Shown: positions 28,862 through 40,881, counted from the first letter of the stretch. The stretch is 64,000 nucleotides of DNA from Cellvibrio sp. KY-YJ-3 (GCF_008806955.1 NZ_CP031727.1:3734001-3798000); one strand, 5' to 3'. Notes: generated from the letters alone by a model not told the origin. Made by a program: numbers and translations.

Positions 28862-31800
28862 TTAGCCCACAAACACCCGTGCATTGCGGAACAGACGCAA
28901 CCAGGCGCCATCGTCTTGCCAATCGTCCGGTTTCCAGGAGTTGGTGACGGAACGGAATACCCGCTCCGGGTGCGGCATCATAATCGTCACGCGACCATCC
29001 TTACTGGCCACACTGGTGATACCCAGCGGTGAACCGTTGGGGTTGGCCGGATAGGTTTCGGTGGCGTTTAAGTGGTTGTCGATAAAACGCATCGCCACTG
29101 TGCCACTCTCGTTGCAACGTTTGAGTGCGTCAGCGTTGGCAAATTCGGCATAGCCTTCACCGTGCGCCACAGCGACCGGCATATGGGAACCCGCCATACC
29201 CTTAAACAATACCGAAGACGACTCCTGCACCTGCACTAAGCTAAAACGCGCTTCAAATTGTTCAGAAAGGTTGCGCACAAAACGCGGCCAATGATCGGCA
29301 CCGGGAATCAGATTTTTCAAATTCGACATCATCTGGCAACCGTTACACACACCTAAGCTGAAAGTGTCATTGCGGTGGAAGAAAGACTCGAACTCATCAC
29401 GTACTTTGTTGTTGAACAAAATGGTTTTGGACCAACCTTCGCCAGCACCCAGTACGTCGCCGTAAGAGAAACCACCGCAAGCCACCAAACCTTTGAACGC
29501 TGCAAGCGATACCCGGCCAGAAAGTAAATCACTCATGTGTACATCAACGGCGTTGAAACCAGCGCGATCAAACGCCGCAGCCATTTCCACATGACCGTTT
29601 ACGCCCTGCTCACGCAGTACCGCAATGCTGGGGCGCACGCCAGTGTTGATAAAAGGTGCGGCAACGTCTTCGTTTTGATCGAAACTGAGTTTTACGCTTA
29701 GACCGGGATCTGACTTGAGGATGCCGTCGAATTCAGATTGCGCGCAGGCAGGGTTATCGCGCAGCGCTTGAATGCGGTAGCTGGTTTCCGCCCAGAGGCT
29801 TTGCAGTGCAGCGCGAGCCTGATCAAAAATCACCGCGTTGTTGGCACTGATACGCAATGTATCTTCGTCGTTTAATTGGCCAATCACACGCACATGGCTG
29901 ATGCCGGCGGCGGTAAAACGCGCTTGTACCGCGGCGGATTTATCCCGTGCCACTTGCAACACAGCGCCCGCCTCTTCGCTGAACAGAACGGCGAGTGCAT
30001 CATCGCCCAGACCATCCAGTGAAATATCCACACCGGTATGACCGGCAAAAGCCATTTCCGCCACAGTGGCAAACAAACCGCCATCACTGCGATCGTGGTA
30101 CGCGAGGATTTCATTGGCGGCAAGGCTCGCTTGCATCGCATTAAAGAAACCTTTGAGCTGGGCACCGGAATCCAGGTCAGCGGCTACATCACCCATTTGG
30201 TTGTAAACCTGCGTCAGGATCGAACCACCCAAGCGGTTTTTGCCATTACCCAGGTCAACCAGAATTAGGTCGGTAGCGCCCTTGTCGGTACGCAGCTGGG
30301 GCGTGAGGGTTTGACGTACATCCACCACCGGCGCAAACGCCGAAATCACCAGCGAGAGCGGAGCGGTAACAGCTTTGTCTTGACTACCGTCTTTCCACGC
30401 GGTGCGCATGGACATGGAGTCTTTACCTACCGGGATAGTAATACCCAGCTCAGGGCAGAGCTCCATTCCCACGGCTTGTACAGTGCGATAGAGTTTTTCG
30501 TCTTCACCTTTATGGCCCGCCGCACACATCCAGTTGGCTGACAACTTCACATCAGAAAGTTTTTCAATGCGAGTCGCAGCGATATTGGTAATGGCTTCGG
30601 CAATTGCCATACGGCCAGACGCAGGCGCATCAAGCAGTGCCAGCGGGGTGCGCTCGCCCATGCTCATGGCTTCGCCTTTGATGCTGTCGTAACTCACGGT
30701 AGTCACGGCGCAGTCAGCTACCGGAACCTGCCAGGGGCCAACCATTTGATCGCGCACCACCATGCCGGTAACCGAGCGGTCGCCGATGGTAATCAGGAAG
30801 TTTTTGCTCGCCACAGCCGGGTGTTTAAGTACACGTTCGGCGGCGTCGTTGATATTGATATCTTCAGTCGAGAAAGGCGCTACAGCGGCGCTATGGGAGT
30901 GCGCCGTGCGGTGCATTTTGGGCGGCTTGCCAAACAACACAGACATAGGCAGATCGACGGGTTTGGCGTCGAAGTGTTTGTCGTTGACCAGCAGGTGTTT
31001 CTCATCGGTCGCCTCGCCCACTACGGCGTAGGGTGCGCGCTCGCGTTGACAAATGGTTTCAAAACGCGCCAGATCCTGCGGTTTAATCGCCAATACATAG
31101 CGCTCTTGCGATTCGTTACACCAGATCGCCAGCGGGCTCATGCCCGGTTCGTCATTAGGCACATTGCGCAGCTCAAATTTGCCGCCGGTGCCGCCGTCTT
31201 TTACCAGCTCAGGGAAAGCGTTGGATAAACCACCCGCACCCACATCGTGAATAAAGGCGATAGGGTTGTTGTCGCCCTGTTGCCAGCAGGCGTCGATCAC
31301 TTCCTGACAGCGGCGTTCGATTTCGGGGTTTTGGCGTTGCACCGAGGCGAAATCCAGATCTTCCGAGGAAGAGCCAGATGCCATGGAAGATGCCGCTCCA
31401 CCACCCAAACCAATTAGCATCGCCGGGCCGCCGAGCACCACCAATTTTGAACCCGCGGCAAAGGGCGGTTTTTCGATATGTTCAGCCTTGATGTTGCCAT
31501 AGCCGCCCGCCAACATGATGGGCTTGTGGTAACCGCGACGCTCGCCGTCGAAGTCTTCTTCAAAGGTGCGGAAGTAGCCGCAAATATTCGGGCGACCAAA
31601 CTCGTTGTTAAACGCCGCACCACCGAGTGGGCCGTCAATCATGATATCCAGCGCAGTCACGATGCGACCGGGTTTGCCGTAGTTCTGTTCCCACGGTTGC
31701 TCAAAACCGGGGATCTGCAGGTTGGATACAGTGAAACCATTCAAACCCACTTTGGGTTTGGAGCCGCGGCCTACCGCACCTTCATCGCGAATCTCACCGC

Positions 31801-32734
31801 CGGAGCCAGTACCGGCGCCCGAGAAAGGCGAAATCGCCGTGGGGTGATTGTGAGTCTCCACCTTCATTAATAGATGAATAGGTTCTTGATGGTATTCGTA
31901 GGCTTTGGTAGCTGGATTGGGGTAGAAGCGCCCTGCTTCGTGACCAACCACTACCGCGGCGTTATCGGCATAGGCCGAGAGCACATCTTCACCACCCACT
32001 TCATTGGTGTTTTTGATCATCTTGAACAGGCTGCGCTCCTGCTCAACACCGTCGATAGTCCAGGAGGCATTAAAGATTTTGTGGCGGCAGTGTTCGGAGT
32101 TTGCCTGTGCAAACATCATCAACTCTACATCGACGGGGTTGCGGCCGAGGGTATTAAAGGCATCAACCAGATAATCAATTTCGTCATCGGCGAGAGCCAA
32201 ACCGAGTGATTTATTGGCAGCAACCAAAGCGTCGCGCCCACCGCCAAGAATATCCACGCTGGTTTGTGGTGCAGGCTGTTGCGCGGTAAAAATTTGCTCT
32301 GCGGCTTCCAGGCTAGCAAACACGGTTTCCACCATACGATCGTGCAGTACCGCAATAATGGCGGCGCGATCAGACGGCGAAATAGCGCCCTGCACATAAT
32401 AGGCAACACCGCGTTCAACCCGCTTTACGGTATCCAGACCGGTATTTTTGGCGATATCGGTCGCCTTGGAAGCCCAAGGTGAAATAGTACCCAAGCGCGG
32501 CACTACCAAAAATAACTCACCTTCGTGATTCACTTCCCCTTCGACTTTCGGGCCGTAGGTTAATAGTTGCTGCAATACCTGCAATTGCTCCGCACTCAAC
32601 GGCGCAGATAGGTTGGCGAAGTGCACAAATTCGGAGCTGACACCAGTGACTGCAGGCACGCGCTGTTGCAGGGTGGTCAGGAGTTTTTGTGTACGGAAAC
32701 TGGAAAGAGCGGGAGCGCCACGCAGAATCAGCAT
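28862..32734 (-). CDS. purL: Phosphoribosylformylglycinamidine synthase
   Basis: Large single-chain FGAM synthase of purine synthesis, which converts FGAR, glutamine and ATP to FGAM. The ATG at 32734 ([19 protein letters not shown]) matches the E. coli start and gives 1290 residues (E. coli has 1295); a longer frame to 32863 adds non-conserved residues. An N-terminal ammonia-channel domain is followed by two AIRS-type halves ([20 protein letters not shown]) and a C-terminal glutaminase with its nucleophile in [11 protein letters not shown]. All key regions are present. It is a single gene, transcribed away from mltF. Confidence 0.97.
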   Translation of the reverse strand: MLILRGAPALSSFRTQKLLTTLQQRVPAVTGVSSEFVHFANLSAPLSAEQLQVLQQLLTYGPKVEGEVNHEGELFLVVPRLGTISPWASKATDIAKNTGLDTVKRVERGVAYYVQGAISPSDRAAIIAVLHDRMVETVFASLEAAEQIFTAQQPAPQTSVDILGGGRDALVAANKSLGLALADDEIDYLVDAFNTLGRNPVDVELMMFAQANSEHCRHKIFNASWTIDGVEQERSLFKMIKNTNEVGGEDVLSAYADNAAVVVGHEAGRFYPNPATKAYEYHQEPIHLLMKVETHNHPTAISPFSGAGTGSGGEIRDEGAVGRGSKPKVGLNGFTVSNLQIPGFEQPWEQNYGKPGRIVTALDIMIDGPLGGAAFNNEFGRPNICGYFRTFEEDFDGERRGYHKPIMLAGGYGNIKAEHIEKPPFAAGSKLVVLGGPAMLIGLGGGAASSMASGSSSEDLDFASVQRQNPEIERRCQEVIDACWQQGDNNPIAFIHDVGAGGLSNAFPELVKDGGTGGKFELRNVPNDEPGMSPLAIWCNESQERYVLAIKPQDLARFETICQRERAPYAVVGEATDEKHLLVNDKHFDAKPVDLPMSVLFGKPPKMHRTAHSHSAAVAPFSTEDININDAAERVLKHPAVASKNFLITIGDRSVTGMVVRDQMVGPWQVPVADCAVTTVSYDSIKGEAMSMGERTPLALLDAPASGRMAIAEAITNIAATRIEKLSDVKLSANWMCAAGHKGEDEKLYRTVQAVGMELCPELGITIPVGKDSMSMRTAWKDGSQDKAVTAPLSLVISAFAPVVDVRQTLTPQLRTDKGATDLILVDLGNGKNRLGGSILTQVYNQMGDVAADLDSGAQLKGFFNAMQASLAANEILAYHDRSDGGLFATVAEMAFAGHTGVDISLDGLGDDALAVLFSEEAGAVLQVARDKSAAVQARFTAAGISHVRVIGQLNDEDTLRISANNAVIFDQARAALQSLWAETSYRIQALRDNPACAQSEFDGILKSDPGLSVKLSFDQNEDVAAPFINTGVRPSIAVLREQGVNGHVEMAAAFDRAGFNAVDVHMSDLLSGRVSLAAFKGLVACGGFSYGDVLGAGEGWSKTILFNNKVRDEFESFFHRNDTFSLGVCNGCQMMSNLKNLIPGADHWPRFVRNLSEQFEARFSLVQVQESSSVLFKGMAGSHMPVAVAHGEGYAEFANADALKRCNESGTVAMRFIDNHLNATETYPANPNGSPLGITSVASKDGRVTIMMPHPERVFRSVTNSWKPDDWQDDGAWLRLFRNARVFVG

Positions 32735-33322
32735 AGTGGGAAGAGCCTCAGCATCGGGGGATGGGAAAAAAGGCCGCCATTGTACTGGATTTAGCAGTAA
32801 ATCAGACAGGTTTTTCATCCCGGCTATCAGGCTTGGGTAAGCAAGCAATATAGGGGCATCCACTAGCGCCGTCGTAAAGCATATATATAGAAGGATGAAC
32901 AGGGCACCTGAAATCCCGGTAAGTCCCTTAACGGTACAAAAATGATCTCGCAGAAAGCACTTAAGACGCCAAAAAAAACCAAGCGAAATAAGAGCCTTAT
33001 AACTAAAAAATCTGATTTTTGAAGATTATTTGCGCAGATTTTTAACAAAAATTTACGACTACAAGCCTATTTGTGCGCTGCCCAAGAGCAAAAATGGCAT
33101 CCAAAACACCATTTTTGTGCTTTTTTTTCGCCGCTCGTCGGCTTTTACACAGCGCCTTAAATCCGCCAGAACCCTTGTCAACAGAGGAATTGAGGCAAAA
33201 TAGGTCAAATTATCGCCAGCGAGCTAACCTATGTATGATCAAAAAACAAGCTAGGCACACCTAAAAACTGGCTATACCATGGTCGGGTATTTGCACGGGT
33301 CATTAATGGATTTGGATTCGGC
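32735..33322. other. Divergent purL-mltF intergenic region
   Basis: No convincing gene is present. For purL, a good -10 box (TACAAT on the minus strand, 32784-32779) lies about 45 bp before the start, with only a weak -35. For mltF, a possible TTGTCA box begins near 33176 but its -10 partner is poor. A T-rich patch lies near 33118. No operator or RNA structure stood out. Confidence 0.4.
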
Positions 33323-34900
33323 ATGAATGCGCACACACGAAATAGAACACCCTTTCGGGCGATGCAGTTCAGAAACCGGAGTAACCCCCTTATGGAAATT
33401 CGCAAACCTTTTGTGTTAGTGATTAAGTCCATGGTGACGAGCCTGATCATCGGTTCGTTACTGATTGCCGGCAGTTTTGTGCTGGTTCGTAGTACCCCAC
33501 CTACTCAGTTGGAGCAGGTTCTTGAAGCAGGCGAATTGCGCGTAGTATCGAGCAACGGCCCTACTACCTATTATGAAGGCCCTAATGGCCTTACCGGCTT
33601 TGAATACAGCTTGGTGAAAGGCTTCGCCGATTCACTCGGTGTACGCTTGGTTATTGAAGACGAATCCAATCTGGAACTCATGCTCACCGGCGTTGAAAGT
33701 AAAAAATATCACTTTGCTGCGGCGGGTTTGACGGCGCTGGAAAGTCGCCACAAAAACCTGAGCTTTGCCGACCCATTTATGCAGATCACACAGCAGCTGG
33801 TTTATAACAGCCGCTTGCGCCAGCCCTCCAGTATTGAAGCATTGAGGGGGAAAGAAGTTCTGGTGATTGCCAACTCATCGCACACCAAGCGTTTAGATGC
33901 ACTACGGGCCCAATATCCGGATTTGCTGTGGCGTGAAGTAGATGCCGAAATGATCGACCTACTAGAGCTGGTCAATAAAGGGGAAGCGGATTACGCCGTA
34001 GTGGATTCGAGCGCTTATGACCTGAATCGCTACTCTTACCCCAAAGCCAAATTAGCCTTTGACGTCAGTGACCCGCAGGATTTGGCGTGGGCTTTCCCTG
34101 CCCTGCAGGATGACACGCTGTTTTCGGTTGCCCAGCGTTATTTAAGCAGTATCAAAACAGATGGCACCCTGGCAAAAGTCACTGAAGAGTTTTTTGATCG
34201 TCACATCCAGGAAGTCACCACAGGCGAAGCCATGGCGCTTACCTACAGACTGGAACAACGTTTGCCGCAATGGTTGGAAGACATGAAGGCTTCCGCTGCC
34301 GAATTTGATTTGGACTGGCAATTATTGGCGGCAATTAGTTATCAGGAATCGCACTGGAAGGCTGATGCCCGCTCTCACACGGGTGTACGCGGCTTGATGA
34401 TGCTGACCAAAAATACGGCTAAAGCCATGGGCATTAAGGATCGCGAAGATCCACAACAAAGCATTTATGGTGGCGCCAAATATCTGCGCCTCTTGCTTGA
34501 TCGCCTGCCGCAACGGATTGAGAGTGATGAGCGCTTATATTTCGCCTTGGCCGCCTACAATCAGGGCCTAGGTCATTTGGAAGATGCACGTGTACTCACC
34601 GAGCGCATGGGGGGCAACCCAAGTAAATGGGACGATGTGCGCAAACACATGCCACTGCTCTCCAAACACCAGTATTACAGCCGTGCGAAACACGGCTATA
34701 TGCGCGGTTGGGAGCCGGTGAAGTTTGTAGACAACGTGCTCAACTACCACAAGATTATCGCTTGGCACCAACAACAGGAAGAATTCCGCATAGCTACGAC
34801 GGGTGCAGGCAATCGCATATCGCTGAATACCCCCTCCAAGAGCGATGACAGCAAAGACAACCAGACAGATAACGGGGCACGCAACCTCTCTGTACTCTGA
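33323..34900 (+). CDS. mltF: Membrane-bound lytic murein transglycosylase F
   Basis: Peptidoglycan lytic transglycosylase. The 525 residues show an N-terminal membrane anchor or signal (LIIGSLLIAGSFVLV, about 40-54), an SBP_bac_3 substrate-binding-like domain (about 67-285) and a C-terminal SLT domain (about 320-450) with the catalytic Glu in SYQESHW and family segments GVRGLMMLTKNTA and ALAAYNQGLGH. Domain order and length fit MltF. The start is uncertain: ATGs at 33362 and 33392 are also possible and would give a shorter cytoplasmic tail. An intrinsic terminator follows. purL-mltF divergence is common in gammaproteobacteria. Confidence 0.93.
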   Translation: MNAHTRNRTPFRAMQFRNRSNPLMEIRKPFVLVIKSMVTSLIIGSLLIAGSFVLVRSTPPTQLEQVLEAGELRVVSSNGPTTYYEGPNGLTGFEYSLVKGFADSLGVRLVIEDESNLELMLTGVESKKYHFAAAGLTALESRHKNLSFADPFMQITQQLVYNSRLRQPSSIEALRGKEVLVIANSSHTKRLDALRAQYPDLLWREVDAEMIDLLELVNKGEADYAVVDSSAYDLNRYSYPKAKLAFDVSDPQDLAWAFPALQDDTLFSVAQRYLSSIKTDGTLAKVTEEFFDRHIQEVTTGEAMALTYRLEQRLPQWLEDMKASAAEFDLDWQLLAAISYQESHWKADARSHTGVRGLMMLTKNTAKAMGIKDREDPQQSIYGGAKYLRLLLDRLPQRIESDERLYFALAAYNQGLGHLEDARVLTERMGGNPSKWDDVRKHMPLLSKHQYYSRAKHGYMRGWEPVKFVDNVLNYHKIIAWHQQQEEFRIATTGAGNRISLNTPSKSDDSKDNQTDNGARNLSVL

Positions 34901-34927
34901 TCGATATTGTTTAACGCACCTCTCCTG

Positions 34928-34959
34928 ACACTGCCGCTATTGCGGCAGTGTTTATTTTT
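34928..34959 (+). terminator. Rho-independent terminator after mltF
   Basis: CACTGCCGC / GCGGCAGTG stem with a four-base loop, followed by TTTATTTTTG, 28 bp after the mltF stop. Confidence 0.9.
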
Positions 34960-35119
34960 GCCCATCACTTCTTGCATTCCCCCTACCGGCTACTGCTGCC
35001 GATTGAGAGCGATTCTTCAGGCTACAACGTATCAAGGGCAGCGTTCAATAACAGGGACTTTGCGCAGGCAAGGGAGTAGAATGCCGCCCCATGATTAGCT
35101 GCTGATTGATGATCACTCC

Positions 35120-38100
35120 ATGATTCCACGTATAGACCAAACCTCACCCGTTCAAGCCCTGTATTTGAGTTTTATCAACGCCCTGCGCGACAGGGGTTTC
35201 ACCGGTGACCTGAGCCCGGACTACGCCAATCGCACCGTCCTGGCGACGGATAACTCCATTTATCAAGTGCTGCCCCAAGGGGTGCTCTACCCGCGTGATA
35301 CGGCCGACCTGGTACGCATTGCCAAGCTCAGTCAGGAGCCCCAATTCCAAGGCATAGTTCTCAGCCCTCGTGGCGGCGGCACCGGCACCAATGGTCAATC
35401 ACTCACTGATGGTTTGGTGGTAGACACGTCCAAGTACATGAACCAGATTCTGGAGATCAACGCCGAAGAGCGCTGGGTGCGTGTGCAATGTGGCGTAGTG
35501 AAGGATCAACTCAATGTAGCGATTAAACCACACGGTCTATTTTTTGCTCCGGAACTCTCCACCAGTAACCGCGCCACCATTGGCGGCATGATTAATACCG
35601 ATGCCTCCGGCCAAGGCTCCTGCCGCTATGGCAAAACCCGCGATCATGTATTGGAATTAACCACGGTACTGCTCGATGGCAGTGAGTGGACATCCGCCGC
35701 GATAAGCGAAGACGAGCTGGAAAATCTGTGGAAGCGCGAAGACCGTGTCGGCGATATTCATCGCGTTATTGATGCGATTCAACGCGAGCATCACGCCTTG
35801 ATCGATAGCAAATTTCCCAAGCTAAACCGCTGCCTGACCGGCTACGACCTGGCGCATATTCGCGATGAACAAGGCCGTTTTAATCTCAACAATATTTTGT
35901 GTGGCAGTGAAGGTACGCTGGGTTTCATCACCGAAGCCAAAATCAGCTTACTGTCCATTCCAAAATGCAGTGCGCTCATTAACGTGAATTATCGCGACTT
36001 TAACGTCGCCCTGCGCGATGCCACCCAATTGATGAAGGCTGAGCCAACTTCCATCGAAACCGTCGATTCCAAAGTGTTGAACCTGGCGATGAACGATATT
36101 GTCTGGCACAGCGTGGCCGAGTTTTTCCCTGCGCCGCAAAGCGGTGAAAAAATCCAGGGGATTAATCTGGTGGAATACACGGCTGATTCGGAAGACGATT
36201 TAAAAGCAGATGTAAAAAAACTGACAGACATGCTGGATAAGGCCGCACAAGATACCACCACAGGCCGCATAAGCTATTCCATCGCCTGGGGCAGCGATGC
36301 GGTGAATAAAATTTGGGGCATGCGCAAAAAAGCCGTGGGTTTGCTCGGCAACGTGGAAGGTGAAATTCGCCCGGTGCCTTTTGTAGAGGACACCGCCGTG
36401 CCGCCGGAAAACCTCGCCGATTTTATCGCCGAATTCCGTGCCGTTTTGGATGAATACAAACTTACCTACGGCATGTTTGGTCATGTAGATGCCGGTGTAT
36501 TGCACGTGCGCCCAGCTCTGGACATGAAAGATCCCGCGCAAGAAAAAATGGTGCGTATCATCACTGATCGCGTTGTTGCACTGACACAAAAGTATAACGG
36601 TCTATTATGGGGCGAACATGGCAAAGGCGTGCGCTCCGAATATGCGCCAGCATTTTTTGGCGAGCTGTACCCACAAATCCAGCGCATTAAAGCGGTGTTT
36701 GATCCCCGCAACCAATTAAACCCCGGCAAAATCGCCACGCCAGCGGCGGACATTCCATTATTAAAAATTGATGGTGTCACAACTCGCGGGCAACAAGACC
36801 GAAAAATCCCAGTACAAGTATGGGAAGGTTATAGCGAAGGCATGCACTGCAACGGCAATGGTTTGTGTTACAGCTGGAACCCTAACGATGCCATGTGCCC
36901 CAGCTGGAAAGGTACGCGCGAACGCAAGCACTCGCCCAAAGGTCGCGCTTCCTTAATGCGTGAATGGCTCAAACAAATGAGCGAGCGTGGCGTGAATGCA
37001 GTCGAGGAAAGTAAAAAAATAAAACGCGCAAGTTTTCTATTTAATTTACCCGGCCGCGTCATTAACACTATAGGTAAACGCAAAGGCGACTATGATTTTT
37101 CACACGAAGTGCATGAGTCCATGGTTGGCTGTCTCGCTTGCAAATCCTGCGTTGCGCAATGTCCGATTAAAGTAGATGTACCCGAATTTCGTGCGAAATT
37201 TTTAGAGTTGTACTACAGCCGTTACCTGCGCCCGCTCAAGGATTATTTTATTGGCGGTTTGGAATTTATGATTCCAACCCTTGCCAAAATGCCCTGGGCT
37301 TACAACTTGGCAATGAAACCGAAATTCATGCAGAAATTTATGGCGCGTGCCATTGGCATGGTGGACAGCCCGTTGTTAACTGGCATTAACCTACACAAAG
37401 CCGCCGAAAAACTCGGCGTGAATTACGCCACGCTGGAAAATATCGCACAGCTCACGCCAGCCGAAAAAAACAAGGCTGTGATTTTGGTGCAGGATGCTTT
37501 CACCAGTTATTTTGAAACACCACTGGTGATAGACACCCTCAAACTGCTTAAAAAATTGGGCTTTGTGCCCTTGCTAGCACCGTTCAAACCCAACGGAAAA
37601 CCGCTGCAGGTACACGGATTTTTGCAAGCCTTCGCCAAGGCTGCCGATGCCAACGCCACACAATTAAATGGCATTGCCTCGTCCGGTATCGCCCTCATTG
37701 GTATTGAGCCCGCAATGACCTTGGCCTATCGCGCGGAATATAAAAAAGTGCTGGGCGATAACGCACCAAAAGTGCAATTGCTGCAAGAGTGGCTCGCCAA
37801 ACAAGCCGAAGCCCTGGAAAGCAACAACAAGCAATTTAAAGCAGCAGATTTTTCGCTGTTGGCACACTGCACCGAAAAAACCAATGCGGTCAGCTCAGTC
37901 AAAGATTGGCAAACTGTATTTGGCAAACTCGGCCAACAACTGAAAGTCATTGAGACTGGATGCTGCGGCATGGCGGGCACCTATGGCCATGAAACCAGCA
38001 ACCTTGAAACCTCTAAAAAAATCTATGCGCTCTCTTGGGCACAAGTGGTAAATAATCCGGTTAACACCGGCAAGTTGACTGCAACGGGTTATTCCTGCCG

Positions 38101-38173
38101 CAGCCAAACCAAACGGATCGACAATGTTAAATTGCCGCATCCAGTACAAGTTTTGTTGCAACAATCTATTTAA
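35120..38173 (+). CDS. ydiJ: YdiJ-type FAD and iron-sulfur D-2-hydroxyacid dehydrogenase
   Basis: A 1017-residue flavoprotein closely resembling E. coli YdiJ (1018 residues), reported as a D-2-hydroxyglutarate dehydrogenase. It has an FAD_binding_4 domain (about 45-200; SPRGGGTGTNGQSL, PELSTSNRATIGGMINTDAS), an FAD-oxidase C domain (about 240-540; YGMFGHVDAGVLHVRP), an iron-sulfur segment with CLACKSCVAQCP near residue 672, and a C-terminal CCG-type cysteine-rich domain (ETGCCGMAGTYGHE). It probably passes electrons to the respiratory chain at the membrane. It may be linked to serA, because SerA-type enzymes make D-2-hydroxyglutarate as a side product, but the genes are 20 kb apart. No ribosome site is obvious. 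Confidence 0.92.
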   Translation: MIPRIDQTSPVQALYLSFINALRDRGFTGDLSPDYANRTVLATDNSIYQVLPQGVLYPRDTADLVRIAKLSQEPQFQGIVLSPRGGGTGTNGQSLTDGLVVDTSKYMNQILEINAEERWVRVQCGVVKDQLNVAIKPHGLFFAPELSTSNRATIGGMINTDASGQGSCRYGKTRDHVLELTTVLLDGSEWTSAAISEDELENLWKREDRVGDIHRVIDAIQREHHALIDSKFPKLNRCLTGYDLAHIRDEQGRFNLNNILCGSEGTLGFITEAKISLLSIPKCSALINVNYRDFNVALRDATQLMKAEPTSIETVDSKVLNLAMNDIVWHSVAEFFPAPQSGEKIQGINLVEYTADSEDDLKADVKKLTDMLDKAAQDTTTGRISYSIAWGSDAVNKIWGMRKKAVGLLGNVEGEIRPVPFVEDTAVPPENLADFIAEFRAVLDEYKLTYGMFGHVDAGVLHVRPALDMKDPAQEKMVRIITDRVVALTQKYNGLLWGEHGKGVRSEYAPAFFGELYPQIQRIKAVFDPRNQLNPGKIATPAADIPLLKIDGVTTRGQQDRKIPVQVWEGYSEGMHCNGNGLCYSWNPNDAMCPSWKGTRERKHSPKGRASLMREWLKQMSERGVNAVEESKKIKRASFLFNLPGRVINTIGKRKGDYDFSHEVHESMVGCLACKSCVAQCPIKVDVPEFRAKFLELYYSRYLRPLKDYFIGGLEFMIPTLAKMPWAYNLAMKPKFMQKFMARAIGMVDSPLLTGINLHKAAEKLGVNYATLENIAQLTPAEKNKAVILVQDAFTSYFETPLVIDTLKLLKKLGFVPLLAPFKPNGKPLQVHGFLQAFAKAADANATQLNGIASSGIALIGIEPAMTLAYRAEYKKVLGDNAPKVQLLQEWLAKQAEALESNNKQFKAADFSLLAHCTEKTNAVSSVKDWQTVFGKLGQQLKVIETGCCGMAGTYGHETSNLETSKKIYALSWAQVVNNPVNTGKLTATGYSCRSQTKRIDNVKLPHPVQVLLQQSI

Positions 38174-38257
38174 AGCGTGTCGCAACAATACCTGACACAG
38201 CGGCACGCAGCGCTGTGTCACTAACCTACCAATTCACTGACTGACGAAATCACGATT

Positions 38258-40834
38258 ATGAAACTATTACGCAAACTGTTTGGTGCAAAAAATAAAGTAG
38301 AACCCATCAAGGCCGCCCCCATAGTAGTTGCCGAAGTAAAACCACCCAAGCCAGTTATTACCCTGGATGTGGTTGAGCAAACCAATGATGAAAACGAATT
38401 ATTAAAACTTGCCAGCGATGGCACCACCAGCCCTTTACGCCAAGCCGCTGCTGAAAAAATTCATAGCCGTGAACTACTCGAACAACTGGCTAAAACCGCC
38501 AAAACCAAAGACAAAAATGTCTTTAAAATTGTTAAAGCCAAACTCGATGTATTTAAAGCGGAAGATGCCAAATTAGCTGAGCTGGAAATTAGCGCCGCAC
38601 GTATTTGCGAAAAACTTGAACGCCATGTTCACCAGGAAGCAGACGCACTGTTCAAAGCCAAATTAAGCGTACTGGAAAGTGAATGGGCGGCACTGGGTCA
38701 AGTATCCACCGACATTCAAAACCGCTACCAAGTAGCTCTCAACGCTTGTGAAAATAAAATGGCCGCGCGCGCGCAAGCTATCGCCGATGAAGAGGAAAAA
38801 ATCACGCTTGACCAGCAAGCACTACAGCTCGCGCAGGAGGCTTACAATAATCTTAAAGCCATGGCGCAAGATATTTATCGCGCCGCGCATATCGACGATT
38901 TAGTCAATGCAAATTATGAAGCAAAAATTCAGGAACTGGGCAACGCTATACGTCTGGCTGCCAATCGCCAATTACCGCTGGAAAACCTCACCAAAGAATT
39001 CGAACAGCGCAAGCAGCAAACACTGAATTTAATCGACCAAATTAAGACCTCCGGCACCGCACAACAAATTGCCGATATGCTGCAACAAGCGGAAGACAGT
39101 GAAACGATTAAAAATGCCCAGCAAAAGTTACAGCAATTTGCTAAATCTGCCCGTGAGCTGGGTGAAGAACTACCGGAAACCTTACACGCTGCCAAAGCAA
39201 AACTAGATGCAATCTGGGCGGAGCGCCATCAAGCAGAACAAGCGGCTAAAAATAGTTTGCGTGAATTTAGTGAACTGGCACGCAAAGGTTTGTGGGCGGC
39301 TGAACAGGGCTTCGTGCGGAAAGCACGCGCCATTCAAAAAGAACTGGAAGAAAAACGTGTGCAATTGGTAGCTGCCACCCAGGAATTACCCAAAGGAATT
39401 CAAGCCAAACTGGACGACTTTGAAGCGCAACTTGCAAAACTGGGCGACTGGCATGAATTTGCAGTAACCCCCAAAAAAGAAGCGCTTATCAGCCAAATGC
39501 AAGCTCTGGCCAGCAGCAGTATCGACCCTGAAGTTCTCGCCACAAAAATTCACGAATTACAGGATAGCTGGAAAGAGGTAAGCAAAGGCGCACAACAGCA
39601 AGACGATGATCTCTGGCAACAATTCCAGCAAGCATCGGCTGTAGCCTATGCTCCTTGCAAAGAGTTTTTTGAAGCGCAAAGTGCCGCACGCGAGGCGAAT
39701 TTAACCAAACGCCGTGAATTGGTTAATCAGCTGACAGCCTATTTAAACGGTTACGATTTTACTAACGCGGTGTGGAAAGACGTAGAGCAAACCTTAAAAA
39801 CTGCGCGTGCAGAATGGCAAACTTACTGGCCGGTTCCACGCAAAGCTGGCAACGAACTACAAAAAGAGTTTGAAACCTTAATGGAACAACTCTTTGGCAA
39901 AATCACCCAGGAGTATGAAAACAACAAAGCCGCCAAACAACAGCTGATTGAACAAGCGCAAACCTTATTGGATAACGCTGACCTGCGCGCTGCGACAGAA
40001 TCGGTGAAACAACTACAAGCTCAATGGAAAACGATTGGCAAGAGTTGGCACAAAGAGGATCAACAACTCTGGCAAGAATTTCGCAAACACTGCGATGCCA
40101 TTTTTGCTCGCCGCAGCGAAGCGTTCGAAGCTGCCAAGGCCGCACGCGATGCTGTGGTACAACAGGCCGACGCCTTAATTACACAACTCGCTGATTTTGC
40201 TACTCGCTCAGTGGAAGAGCTAAAAGCTGCAAAAACTGAGATAGAAGCAATTCAAGCGAGCTTTTTGGCACTGGATCTTCCCAAGGAAGCGGCTAAATCT
40301 TTACAGCAAAAGTTCGCCGCCGGCCTCAGCGCAATCGCCACCAAGCGCGACAGCGCCCGTGCACAAGCGGCAGAACAAAGCTGGAAGGATTTATTCAATG
40401 CGCTGGATGCTATACGCAATTATGAGTTGGCAGTGATCGCGCAAAAGCCCGCTGAACAATTGGCGACTGAAAAAGATGCACTGGAAACACTTATCGCCAA
40501 TACCCCACGCTGGCCAAACGGTTGCTTCAACAGTTTGCAGCTCCGTTTGGCAAAAGCAGACGCCATTACAGCGGCGGATCAAACCACAAATACCCAAGCC
40601 ATGAAAATACTGACCATTCGCGCCGAAATTCTGGCGGGACAAGAAAGCCCTGCCAGTGATAAACAAGCACGTATGGCTTATCAAGTACAACTCATGCAAC
40701 AAGGTTTTGGACAGCGTGATACCAGCTTTGAACCGCTGTTGACCGAGTGGATTTTGTTGTCAGGTGTCAGTAATGCAGATTACGCCACTCTGCTCGCTCG
40801 TTTTAACCACTGCCGAGAACAAATGATGGCTTAA
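38258..40834 (+). CDS. DUF349 repeat protein
   Basis: An 858-residue, very alanine-, glutamine- and lysine-rich, largely helical, probably coiled-coil cytoplasmic protein. Several DUF349-type units are visible, most clearly about 430-630 (LQDSWKEV, ARAEWQTYWPVP, LQAQWKTIGKSWHKEDQQLW, followed by FRKHCDAIFARR). The N-terminal 60 residues are basic and proline-rich. DUF349 proteins are widespread in gammaproteobacteria without a settled biochemical role. It lies 84 bp after ydiJ in the same direction and is followed by a terminator. Confidence 0.85.
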   Translation: MKLLRKLFGAKNKVEPIKAAPIVVAEVKPPKPVITLDVVEQTNDENELLKLASDGTTSPLRQAAAEKIHSRELLEQLAKTAKTKDKNVFKIVKAKLDVFKAEDAKLAELEISAARICEKLERHVHQEADALFKAKLSVLESEWAALGQVSTDIQNRYQVALNACENKMAARAQAIADEEEKITLDQQALQLAQEAYNNLKAMAQDIYRAAHIDDLVNANYEAKIQELGNAIRLAANRQLPLENLTKEFEQRKQQTLNLIDQIKTSGTAQQIADMLQQAEDSETIKNAQQKLQQFAKSARELGEELPETLHAAKAKLDAIWAERHQAEQAAKNSLREFSELARKGLWAAEQGFVRKARAIQKELEEKRVQLVAATQELPKGIQAKLDDFEAQLAKLGDWHEFAVTPKKEALISQMQALASSSIDPEVLATKIHELQDSWKEVSKGAQQQDDDLWQQFQQASAVAYAPCKEFFEAQSAAREANLTKRRELVNQLTAYLNGYDFTNAVWKDVEQTLKTARAEWQTYWPVPRKAGNELQKEFETLMEQLFGKITQEYENNKAAKQQLIEQAQTLLDNADLRAATESVKQLQAQWKTIGKSWHKEDQQLWQEFRKHCDAIFARRSEAFEAAKAARDAVVQQADALITQLADFATRSVEELKAAKTEIEAIQASFLALDLPKEAAKSLQQKFAAGLSAIATKRDSARAQAAEQSWKDLFNALDAIRNYELAVIAQKPAEQLATEKDALETLIANTPRWPNGCFNSLQLRLAKADAITAADQTTNTQAMKILTIRAEILAGQESPASDKQARMAYQVQLMQQGFGQRDTSFEPLLTEWILLSGVSNADYATLLARFNHCREQMMA

Positions 40835-40881
40835 TGCAGCAGGCAATTCGGACCGCAAAATCCGGCTAAAGGTATATTGAT

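Noticed and set aside
28653-28922. N-terminal extension of the GntR regulator
   Set aside because: It would translate the operator dyads and heptamer repeat into low-complexity Phe/Ser/Leu-rich sequence and run into purL; the GTG at 28652 has a ribosome site.
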